Assembly (NCBI GenBank): GCA_937891565.1
Contig: CALAHA010000213.1
Span: 1-5,674 of the forward strand
Reading direction: 5' to 3'
Source of the DNA: an uncultured Ilumatobacter sp.
GTDB taxonomy: Bacteria; Actinomycetota; Acidimicrobiia; Acidimicrobiales; Ilumatobacteraceae
Length of the DNA stretch: 5,674 nt
Within the stretch, counting starts at the first letter, position 1. Each line of letters starts with the position of its first letter. This document shows positions 1 to 5,475 of this stretch, piece by piece. A program made the translations under genes and the position numbers. The notes below the pieces were generated by a model, which did not search any database, was not told where the DNA came from, and saw only the letters and a list, made by a program, of their open reading frames with translations.

Positions 1-1133
1 GTGGCCCGACAGTGCACGACGTCGCCGAGCAGGCAGCGCGGCTCTATCTCCACGAGAACGCACTGAACACGCAGGCATTTCCGTCGCTCCGACACATTCA
101 GTCCGAAGTTGTCGGGTGGACTGCCGACCTACTCAACGGCGACGAGAACACATCGGGCTTTCTGACGAGCGGTGGTACCGAGTCGATCCTCTGCGGCGTG
201 CTTGCGGCCCGGAAGCGCGCACGCGCTGAACGCGGCATCACCGAACCCGAGATGGTGCTGCCCGAAACTGCACATGCTGCGTTCCATAAAGCCGCCGACA
301 ATTTCGGTCTGAAGGTTCGCAAGATTCCGGTTCACGCCGACTACACCGCCAACGTCGAAGCCATGGCAAATGCCGTCGGGCCGAACACGGCACTCGTCGT
401 TGGATCGGCGCCGCAGTATCCGCAGGGAGTACAAGACGACATCCCGGCAATCGCCGCGCTGGCCAAGTCGGTCGGAGCGAACTGCCATGTCGACGCATGC
501 ATGGGCGGTTTTGTGCTCCCGTTCGCCGAGCAGCTCGGGCGCGAGGTGCAGCCCTGGGACTTCCGTGTCGACGGCGTCACCACGATCTCCGCCGACATTC
601 ACAAGCTCGGCTATGCCCCGAAGGGCGTGTCGGTGATTCTGCACAACACCAAAGAATCCCGGCAGTACCAAACCTTCGTCTTCGACGACTGGCTCGGTGG
701 CTTCTATGCCTCGCCGAACATGCAGGGGACCCGGTCGGGGCTACCGATGGCGTGTGCGTGGGCGGTGATGCAGCACCTGGGGACCGACGGCTACGTCGAA
801 CTGACCAGGCAGACGCTGATCAACGCTGACCTGATGCGAGCCGGGATCATGGGCATTGACGGCATCCGAGTCCTTGGCGACGGCCAGTTTCACCTGATCG
901 CCATGGCGGCGGAATCCGAGAGCGGCATCGACATGTTCGCACTCGGTGACGCCCTGCTCGCCAGGGGCTGGTACCACGATCGGCAGACGCCGCCCGACAA
1001 CCTGCATTCAACGGTGAGCAACACCAACGCCGGCGTCATTGAGGACTACCTCGCCGACCTCACCGAGTGTGTTTCGGCCGTGCGCGGCACCAGCACCGAA
1101 GATCGCAGCACCACCTACGCCACCCTCGAATAG
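1..1133 (+). CDS. Sphingosine-1-phosphate lyase-like PLP-dependent lyase/decarboxylase (5' truncated)
   Basis: This is a fold-type I PLP enzyme of the group II decarboxylase superfamily, closest to the S1P lyase branch. That branch cleaves phosphorylated sphingoid bases to a long-chain aldehyde and phosphoethanolamine. Numbering residues from the GTG at 12: TSGGTES (52-58) is the cofactor phosphate-binding loop, H88 in ETAHAAFHKA is the likely PLP-stacking histidine, D161 in HVDACMGGF should bind the pyridine nitrogen, and K198 in SADIHKLGYAPKG is the Schiff-base lysine. The stretch DWLGGFYASPNMQGTR (226-241) closely matches the eukaryotic lyase. The reading frame stays open from GTG 12 to the left edge (in-frame codons from 3), and the family's N-terminal region is missing. 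The true start therefore lies outside the window and GTG 12 is internal. The gene ends in TAG, 16 bases from the convergent ligase stop. There is no N-terminal membrane anchor in the visible part. The exact substrate is inference, since bacterial relatives may act on other amino acids or phosphorylated amines. Confidence 0.9.
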   Translation, partial: GPTVHDVAEQAARLYLHENALNTQAFPSLRHIQSEVVGWTADLLNGDENTSGFLTSGGTESILCGVLAARKRARAERGITEPEMVLPETAHAAFHKAADNFGLKVRKIPVHADYTANVEAMANAVGPNTALVVGSAPQYPQGVQDDIPAIAALAKSVGANCHVDACMGGFVLPFAEQLGREVQPWDFRVDGVTTISADIHKLGYAPKGVSVILHNTKESRQYQTFVFDDWLGGFYASPNMQGTRSGLPMACAWAVMQHLGTDGYVELTRQTLINADLMRAGIMGIDGIRVLGDGQFHLIAMAAESESGIDMFALGDALLARGWYHDRQTPPDNLHSTVSNTNAGVIEDYLADLTECVSAVRGTSTEDRSTTYATLE

Positions 1134-1149
1134 GGGGCGTCGGTTACAC

Positions 1150-2694
1150 CTAGTTGACTTGCTTAGTGTGGCCTTCCCAGAACGGGGCGCGGAGCTTGAA
1201 CTTCTGGAGCTTTCCGGTTGCAGTGCGGGCGAGTTCGGCGCGGAACTCGACCTTCTTGGGGCACTTGTAGCCAGCGAGCTTGGTTTTGGTCCAGGCGATC
1301 ACGTCGGCTTCGGTGAGCGAGCTCCCGGGCGAGGTGACCACGAGCGCGGTGACGAGTTCACCCCACTTCTCGTCGGGGATACCGATCACGGCGACTTCGG
1401 TAACGTCGGCGTGCTGGAAGATCGCGTCTTCGACTTCGATCGACGACACGTTCTCACCGCCGGTGATGATCACGTCTTTCTTGCGGTCGGCAATCGTCAG
1501 GTACGACTGCTCGTCGATAAAGCCGCCGTCGCCGGTGTGGAAGCAGCCGTCGTAGATCGCCGCTGCGGTTTGGTCGGGCTGTTCCCAATAGCCGTCCATC
1601 ACCACGTTGCTCCGGGCAGTGATCTCGCCGGTTGCAGTGATGCCCATCGTGCAGCCGATTGCTGGGACCCCGGCACGATTCAACTTCGTGGCCCGCTCGG
1701 TCGGCGTCAAATTATCGAACTCGGCACGCGGGCTGTTGATGGTCAGCAGGGGAGCGGTCTCGGTGAGGCCGTAGATCTGATGGAAGGTCCACCCGAGTTC
1801 GGTCTCGGTGCGCTCGATCGTCTTCGTCGGCGGCGGTGCGCCGGCCACGACGATGCGGACGCGACCGCTGCCAGGGATTGGCTGACCGGCGGCCGCAAGT
1901 TCGGCCGCTGCATCGAGAATCATGTTGAGTACAGCAGGTGCGCCGCACATCAGCGTGACACCGTGTTTGTCGATGCGACGGAGGATCTCGTGGCCGTCGA
2001 TTTTGCGTTGGATGATGTGCTTGCCACCCATGCCGCTGACGGCATAGAGCATGCCCCACCCATTGCAGTGGAATTGCGGCAGCGTGTGCAGGTAGACGTC
2101 ACGATCGTTGACGCCCATGTGCCAGCCGAACGTCGATGCGTTGAGCCACACGTTGCGGTGCGTCAGCTGCACGCCCTTCGGCCGGGCGGTGGTGCCAGAC
2201 GTGTAGTTGAGCGTGGCCGTGGCATCTTCGTCGCCATCCCAAGCTGCTGGCTCGGTGTCGAACTTCATCAGCACGGCATCGCTTTCGGCGCCGATGATGA
2301 GCTTCGTCTCGCACTTGACGCTCGCGAGATCGTCAGCGAGTTCGGGGTCGATCAGCAGCACGCGGGCGCCGCTGTGCTCCATGATGTACTTGATTTCTTC
2401 GGCGACGAGTCGAAAGTTGATCGGCACAAGTACTCGCCCGGAACCTGAGACTCCGAAGAGCGCGGTGAGGAGTCGTGCGGAGTTATGGCTGACCATGGCG
2501 ACTCGCTCGCCCACGCCGATGCCCATCGCATCGAGCCCAGCAGCCATTGCCCTGGCACGTTTGGCCATCTCGGCATAGGTCATCTCACCCCACGACTCGG
2601 CTGGCTGATCGGGGTCGTCGACGACTGCGACCCGGTCGGGATAAACGAGCTCGGCTCGGTTCAGGAAGTCATTGACGGTGAGTGCGACTTTCAT
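1150..2694 (-). CDS. Fatty-acyl-CoA ligase (AMP-binding, ANL superfamily)
   Basis: This enzyme activates a carboxylic acid, probably a fatty acid, to its CoA thioester through an acyl-adenylate in the cytoplasm. The 514 residues are a normal length. The motifs appear in order: the phosphate-binding loop YTSGTTARPKG (164-174), the substrate-pocket region LPQFHCNGWG (205-214), the adenine-binding YGLTETAP (308-315), HTGDGGF (386-392), the hinge region ADRKKDVIITGGENVSSIEVE (402-422, with D403 and R404), and the C-terminal catalytic lysine K495 in TATGKLQK. All key residues are present, so the enzyme should be active. The stretch between AGVP (341-344) and GEITAR (356-361) is short compared with many FadD proteins, which looks like a loop shortened in this subfamily. 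The ATG at 2694 gives the usual N-terminus (LTVNDFLNRAELVYPDRVAVVDD). Upstream there is only a weak GGTGG-like ribosome site. The gene lies 116 bases downstream of the glycosyltransferase on the same strand and converges with the lyase. The chain length and exact acid cannot be read from the sequence. Confidence 0.95.
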   Translation of the reverse strand: MKVALTVNDFLNRAELVYPDRVAVVDDPDQPAESWGEMTYAEMAKRARAMAAGLDAMGIGVGERVAMVSHNSARLLTALFGVSGSGRVLVPINFRLVAEEIKYIMEHSGARVLLIDPELADDLASVKCETKLIIGAESDAVLMKFDTEPAAWDGDEDATATLNYTSGTTARPKGVQLTHRNVWLNASTFGWHMGVNDRDVYLHTLPQFHCNGWGMLYAVSGMGGKHIIQRKIDGHEILRRIDKHGVTLMCGAPAVLNMILDAAAELAAAGQPIPGSGRVRIVVAGAPPPTKTIERTETELGWTFHQIYGLTETAPLLTINSPRAEFDNLTPTERATKLNRAGVPAIGCTMGITATGEITARSNVVMDGYWEQPDQTAAAIYDGCFHTGDGGFIDEQSYLTIADRKKDVIITGGENVSSIEVEDAIFQHADVTEVAVIGIPDEKWGELVTALVVTSPGSSLTEADVIAWTKTKLAGYKCPKKVEFRAELARTATGKLQKFKLRAPFWEGHTKQVN

Positions 2695-2703
2695 ACACCA
2701 CCC

Positions 2704-2709
2704 ACACTA
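2704..2709 (-). promoter_or_regulatory. Possible -10 element for the acyl-CoA ligase
   Basis: On the minus strand TAGTGT fits the actinobacterial TAnnnT -10 pattern. Nine bases (GGGTGGTGT) separate it from the ATG at 2694, so a transcript from it would have almost no 5' leader. No convincing -35 element is visible. The match is short and could be chance. Confidence 0.25.
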
Positions 2710-2756
2710 TGGCGGCGGTCATACGCGTCCCGAACTGCGGCCGCTTTTTGGCGAGC

Positions 2757-2797
2757 TCGTGATTTATGGGCGCGCATCCTGCGCAAACAAATCACGA
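2757..2797. repeat. Nested inverted repeat between glycosyltransferase and ligase genes
   Basis: The outer arms TCGTGATTT (2757-2765) and AAATCACGA (2789-2797) are perfect 9-base complements. Inside them lies a second perfect hairpin, GCGCA (2772-2776), loop TCC, TGCGC (2780-2784). The right arm sits 13 bases past the glycosyltransferase stop in its direction of transcription, and the structure is about 60 bases upstream of the ligase ATG. No T-run follows on the minus strand, so a classical intrinsic terminator is not supported. It could be a processing or attenuating RNA stem, a T-less terminator, or a regulator site for the ligase gene. The repeat is seen directly; its role is inference. 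Confidence 0.55.
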
Positions 2798-2810
2798 AAA
2801 CGCCCGGGGC

Positions 2811-3881
2811 TCAGAGGGTGACTTCGCGGTAGCACTCGACGGTCGCGTCGGCCGTGACTTCCCACGAGCATGCTGCAGCCCGGTCGGTGCCAAGTCGGAC
2901 GAGCCGGGGTGCGTCGTTGAGTGCGGTGCGGAGTCCTGCAGCGATCGACTCGATGCTGGCTGGGTCGATGAGTACTGCGGCGCCTCCGGCGGCTTCTTCG
3001 GTCGCCGTACCGCGGCTTGTGACTACCGCAGTGCCATGCGCCATTGCTTCGAGGACCGGCAGGCCGAACCCTTCGTGCAAGCTCGGGTACGCGAAGACCG
3101 AAGCGGTGACGTACAGGGCAGTGAGGACGTTGGCGGGCACGTGGCCGAGGAACGTCACGTCGGCAGTAGCCGGAACAGCGACGTCGCCCCAGCCTGGCGC
3201 TCCCGCAACGACCAATGGCATGTCAATCATTGCAGTTGCTGCAGCGAGAGCAGCGAGGTTCTTGCGCGGTTCGACCGTGCCGACGAACAACACGAACTCG
3301 TCGGGCAGCAGGAGCGGCCGGAGCGTCTGCTCGGCGGCTTCGGCATCGGCAACGAACATGTTCACGCCCAACGGCACGACGCGAATGGCGTCGGCTGCGA
3401 AGCCCACGTCGATCAACTCGCCCTTCGTGACCTCGGTCGGACAGATGACGAGGTCAGCAAGCCGGCCGCGCTCCAACCCGCGAGTCATGACTTTGACACC
3501 GTGGCTGGTGAAACGTTCGGGGGAGTGCATGAAGGCGATGTCGTGAATCGTCACCACATGGGGCGCGCGAGTCGCTCCCGGGATACTCGTCGTCGAATGG
3601 CAGACGTCGACTGGGCCTGTGGCCCGCTCGACCAATGGCCACTCGAACCGGTTCCACGTCTCATAGAGCCAAGGACGCGCGAGCGGAAGGTGCTCGACGG
3701 GAGCGGGTGGTTCGAAGCCTGGCTTAGGAGCACCACGGTGCCTGCCGGCAACACCGATCAGGTCGACATCAGAACGTACGGCCAGTCGCTTGGCAACTTC
3801 GAGCGCCGCTATAGCGGTGCCGCCTGGGACGTCATGCCAGCACTGTTCCAAGGTGTAGGCGACGCGCAGCGGATCTGACAC
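2811..3881 (-). CDS. GT4-family glycosyltransferase
   Basis: This is a retaining GT-B glycosyltransferase that moves a sugar from a nucleotide-sugar donor to an unknown acceptor, probably in cell-surface polysaccharide or glycolipid synthesis. The N-terminal acceptor domain begins LRVAYTLEQCWHDVPGGTA (5-23), with the glycine-rich turn PGGTA typical of GT4, and carries TIHDIAFMHSPERF (111-124). The C-terminal donor domain starts near 195. It has GTVEPRKN (201-208), where R206 and K207 should contact the donor diphosphate, and the EX7E motif HEGFGLPVLEA with E270 and E278. The 356 residues are near the usual length. There is no signal peptide or membrane segment. The start is a GTG at 3881, because the frame upstream has no better start before an in-frame stop at 3945-3947. 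The ribosome site is weak (GATGGG close to the start). The neighbours on either side are not polysaccharide genes, so the product cannot be named. The sugar specificity is not readable. Confidence 0.93.
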   Translation of the reverse strand: MSDPLRVAYTLEQCWHDVPGGTAIAALEVAKRLAVRSDVDLIGVAGRHRGAPKPGFEPPAPVEHLPLARPWLYETWNRFEWPLVERATGPVDVCHSTTSIPGATRAPHVVTIHDIAFMHSPERFTSHGVKVMTRGLERGRLADLVICPTEVTKGELIDVGFAADAIRVVPLGVNMFVADAEAAEQTLRPLLLPDEFVLFVGTVEPRKNLAALAAATAMIDMPLVVAGAPGWGDVAVPATADVTFLGHVPANVLTALYVTASVFAYPSLHEGFGLPVLEAMAHGTAVVTSRGTATEEAAGGAAVLIDPASIESIAAGLRTALNDAPRLVRLGTDRAAACSWEVTADATVECYREVTL

Positions 3882-3944
3882 CGACCCATCATGCCAACCA
3901 GAACGGTCACCTGGGCGCGACCAGCGGCCAGGGCCGGTTTCGTT

Positions 3945-4169
3945 TCATCGTGAGGGCCAGGTCGAGCAGGAGTGGCTCGGAGAAGCGGCGGCTTCGTCGA
4001 GGAGTTCCCATATGACGAGTGCAACCACTGCGCCTCCCCAATCGGCAACAACAGCGACTCGTGCACCGCGCAACGTGGTGAGGTGTGATCCGAGTTCGCG
4101 TTCCCGCCCGCCGACGGGCGTGTTGCGATACCGGTCGGCATCGGGCTGACTCGCTACGGTCGGCGCCAT
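3945..4169 (-). CDS. Possible small or frame-broken gene, function unknown
   Basis: This is a tentative 74-residue reading frame beginning at an ATG whose CATG overlaps the oxidoreductase start on the other strand. GGAAGAG stands just before that ATG as a fair ribosome site. Residues 10-56 (DADRYRNTPVGGRE through VADWGGAVVALVIWELLDEAA) look protein-like, with a strand (ARVAVVAD) followed by a helix (GGAVVALVIWELLDEAA). The last residues (SPSHSCSTWPSR) look like out-of-frame reading. In a different minus-strand frame, ending at TGA 3907-3909, the downstream DNA reads EPLLLDLALTMKRNRPWPLV, which looks coding again. A frameshift near 3985-3995 would join the two into about 85 residues. No family is recognised. 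The glycosyltransferase start is only 25 bases beyond that second stop, so translational coupling is conceivable. It may also be chance coding in high-GC intergenic DNA. Confidence 0.3.
   Translation of the reverse strand: MAPTVASQPDADRYRNTPVGGRERELGSHLTTLRGARVAVVADWGGAVVALVIWELLDEAAASPSHSCSTWPSR
4105..4120. repeat. GC-rich hairpin upstream of the oxidoreductase
   Basis: CGCCCG (4105-4110), loop CCGA, CGGGCG (4115-4120) forms a perfect 6-base stem. There is no T-run on either side, so it is not a standard terminator. It lies about 48 bases upstream of the oxidoreductase ATG and inside the tentative minus-strand small gene. It could be an operator, or simply the codons for a Pro-Val-Gly-Gly-Arg stretch. 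Confidence 0.4.
4155..4160 (+). promoter_or_regulatory. Likely -10 element giving a leaderless oxidoreductase transcript
   Basis: TACGGT matches TAnnnT and ends exactly seven bases before the ATG at 4168. This is the spacing expected when transcription starts at the A of the start codon, as is common in actinobacteria. No ribosome site precedes the ATG, which agrees with leaderless initiation. The octamer CGGTCGGC occurs at 4132-4139 and again at 4157-4164 overlapping this element, and may be a regulator repeat or chance. No good -35 hexamer is seen. Confidence 0.4.
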
Positions 4170-5151
4170 GGCTCTTCCACATCGCCCCGGCATGACTGTT
4201 CCGCTTCCCGGCCCGCTGCATTCGCACGCAGCGAAGCTCTCTGAACTTGCTGACATGGGTTACACCGATATTTGGTCAGCCGAAGCCGACGGGGCCGACG
4301 CGTTTACGCCCCTCGCCCTGGCAGCGGCGTGGGAGCCGCGGCTGCGGCTCGGCACGGCGATCGTGCCGGCCTACACCCGTTCGCCTGCGTGTTTCGCGCA
4401 GAGCGTTGCTTCGATGGCTGATGCGGCGCCGGGCCGATTTGCGATCGGCATCGGATCGTCGAGCAACGTGATCGTCGAGCGCTGGAACGGCATCCCGTTC
4501 GAAGAGCCGTACAAGAAGGTGCGCGACGTGGTGCGCTTCTTGAACGACGCATTGAGCGGCGAAAAGGTGAAGCAGGCCTACGACACCTTCGAGATCGACG
4601 GTTTCCGGCTCGCGATTCGCCCGGAACAGAAGCCGCAGATCCTTGTCGCTGCACTCCGTGAGGGGATGCTGAGACTTGCAGGCCGTGAAGCTGACGGTGC
4701 AATTATCAACTGGTTGTCGGCCGGCGACGTCGCGAAAGTTGCACCGATCGTCACCGAGGCTGCTGGTGGCGACGAGCGTGAGATCGTGGCGCGCATCTTC
4801 TGCTGTCCGAGTGAAAACACGGACGTGGTTCGCGCCGCCGCTCGATACGCAATCGCCGCCTACCTCAACGTGCCGGTGTACGCAGCGTTCCACGAGTGGA
4901 TGGGTCGTGGTGAACAACTGCAGGGCATGTGGGATGCCTGGAAGGCCGGAGATCGCAAAGCGGCGCTCGCCGAGATCCCTGATGAGGTCGTTGACGACCT
5001 CATTGTGCACGGGTCGCCGGAGGCGTGCCGCGCTCAGATCCAGGCGTACTTCGACAACGGCGTGACTACCAGCACCCTGGCGATCTTGCCGTTCGACCCG
5101 GAGCTCGACCACTGGCAGGCAGTCAAAGACCTCGCACCGAACGCCGGCTGA
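4168..5151 (+). CDS. LLM-class F420/flavin-dependent oxidoreductase
   Basis: This is a luciferase-like monooxygenase family protein with a TIM-barrel fold, expected to use coenzyme F420 or FMN to oxidise or reduce an unknown small molecule in the cytoplasm. The 327 residues are typical in length. Recognisable family stretches are LADMGYTDIWSAEADGADAFTPLALAA (27-53), LRLGTAIVPAYTRSP (59-73), which is the early barrel strand and loop, PGRFAIGIGSSSNVIVERWNGIPFEEP (88-114), and PQILVAALREGMLRLAGREADGAIINW (156-182). The C-terminal part VHGSPEACRAQIQAYFDNGVTTSTLAILP (280-308) is the usual closing helix and strand. The pattern resembles the mycobacterial F420-dependent oxidoreductase subfamilies, which supports F420 over FMN, though the cofactor is inference. 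The ATG at 4168 was chosen because a TAnnnT element lies seven bases upstream. An alternative ATG at 4192 (MTVPLPGPL) also matches where many relatives begin. The gene stands alone on its strand, back-to-back with the glycosyltransferase side and converging with the small-protein gene. Confidence 0.92.
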   Translation: MALPHRPGMTVPLPGPLHSHAAKLSELADMGYTDIWSAEADGADAFTPLALAAAWEPRLRLGTAIVPAYTRSPACFAQSVASMADAAPGRFAIGIGSSSNVIVERWNGIPFEEPYKKVRDVVRFLNDALSGEKVKQAYDTFEIDGFRLAIRPEQKPQILVAALREGMLRLAGREADGAIINWLSAGDVAKVAPIVTEAAGGDEREIVARIFCCPSENTDVVRAAARYAIAAYLNVPVYAAFHEWMGRGEQLQGMWDAWKAGDRKAALAEIPDEVVDDLIVHGSPEACRAQIQAYFDNGVTTSTLAILPFDPELDHWQAVKDLAPNAG

Positions 5152-5164
5152 AACTCCCAACTGC

Positions 5165-5190
5165 AACCGGGTGGATGAGGTGAACCGGGT
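5165..5190. repeat. Short direct repeat in the convergent gap
   Basis: AACCGGGT occurs at 5165-5172 and 5183-5190, 18 bases apart, within the 42-base gap between the oxidoreductase stop and the small-protein stop. No hairpin with a T-run is seen here, so no terminator can be assigned. The repeat is real but short. Confidence 0.4.
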
Positions 5191-5193
5191 CGA

Positions 5194-5424
5194 TCAGGCG
5201 GCGCGGTTGGCGCGAGCTGGCATGGCGATGACGTTGGAGCTGTTTCGAGCTGCCTGACGCTCGGCAAGTACCTGGCGGATTTCGGCGATGTGGCGCCGAC
5301 CGATTTCGCAGGTGTCTTGGCTGAGCTGAAACCGGACGCTGACCGTGGGGACGGAGCTGACGTCGGAGAGGAGTGCGAGCTGCTGGGCGCCGGATGAGTT
5401 CTTCATGGTTCCCATTCTGAACAT
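5194..5424 (-). CDS. Small protein of unknown function
   Basis: This frame encodes 76 residues from ATG 5424; in-frame ATGs at 5415 and 5406 would give 73 or 70. Third positions are strongly G/C from the third ATG onward, as in the neighbouring genes, which supports real coding. The protein has a short N-terminal part (SGAQQLALLSDVSSVPTVSV, 11-30), a likely strand SVRFQLS (29-35), one cysteine (C39), and a charged amphipathic helix from about 38 to 61 (TCEIGRRHIAEIRQVLAERQ and on). It ends in a basic tail, RANRAA. There is no signal peptide, membrane segment or metal-binding cluster. No family is recognised. It lies 51 bases downstream of the transporter gene on the same strand, but has its own possible -10 (TACTCT), so it may be transcribed alone. 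The exact start is uncertain, as none of the three ATGs has a good ribosome site. Confidence 0.6.
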   Translation of the reverse strand: MFRMGTMKNSSGAQQLALLSDVSSVPTVSVRFQLSQDTCEIGRRHIAEIRQVLAERQAARNSSNVIAMPARANRAA

Positions 5425-5434
5425 GACCTGTCAC

Positions 5435-5440
5435 AGAGTA
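5435..5440 (-). promoter_or_regulatory. Possible -10 element for the small protein
   Basis: On the minus strand TACTCT fits TAnnnT and is followed after 10 bases by the ATG at 5424, so the transcript would start two or three bases before that codon. The intervening bases and start codon form the interrupted palindrome TGACAGGTCA (plus-strand 5424-5433), which could be an operator. No clear -35 is present. Confidence 0.3.
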
Positions 5441-5450
5441 GGAAAGTGCC

Positions 5451-5460
5451 CCTGAGCAGG
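5451..5460. repeat. Short palindrome downstream of the transporter gene
   Basis: CCTGAGCAGG has 4-base complementary arms around a 2-base centre. On the minus strand it lies about 15 bases after the transporter stop and is followed by GGCACTTTCCT. With flanking bases and a two-base bulge the stem can extend to GCCTG/CAGGGGC. As a terminator it is weak, with a short stem and no continuous T-run. Confidence 0.25.
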
Positions 5461-5475
5461 CATTACGCCACGGCG

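Noticed and set aside
12..14. GTG as the start codon of the lyase
   Set aside because: The frame is open upstream to the window edge and the family has a longer N-terminal region, so this GTG is internal.
129..671. A 180-codon open frame on the minus strand opposite the lyase
   Set aside because: It is a shadow of the lyase, whose PLP-binding motifs are all in the plus-strand frame.
1039..2448. A 469-codon open frame on the plus strand opposite the acyl-CoA ligase
   Set aside because: It lies antisense to a gene with complete ligase motifs. Its translation is rich in Arg, Gly, Asp and Val without recognisable domains, as expected from the mirror of G/C-ending codons.
2737..2749. GCGGCCGC followed by TTTTT on the plus strand as an intrinsic terminator
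   Set aside because: The palindrome has no loop to form a proper hairpin, and no plus-strand gene ends nearby for it to terminate.
2766..3878. A 370-codon open frame on the plus strand spanning the whole glycosyltransferase
   Set aside because: It is antisense to a clear GT4 gene, has low-complexity composition and no domain, and is explained by codon bias on the other strand.
4015..4092. A 25-codon plus-strand frame (MTSATTAPPQSATT...)
   Set aside because: It is very short, has no ribosome site, is Thr- and Ala-rich in composition, and is opposite the more coding-like minus-strand frame.
3809..4141. A 110-codon minus-strand frame overlapping the glycosyltransferase start
   Set aside because: Its C-terminal third overlaps the glycosyltransferase out of frame and the rest lacks coding character. 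The other two minus-strand frames explain the region better.
4276..5166. A 296-codon open frame on the minus strand opposite the oxidoreductase
   Set aside because: The plus strand carries unmistakable luciferase-like family sequence. The antisense product is Arg-, Val- and Asp-rich with no motif.
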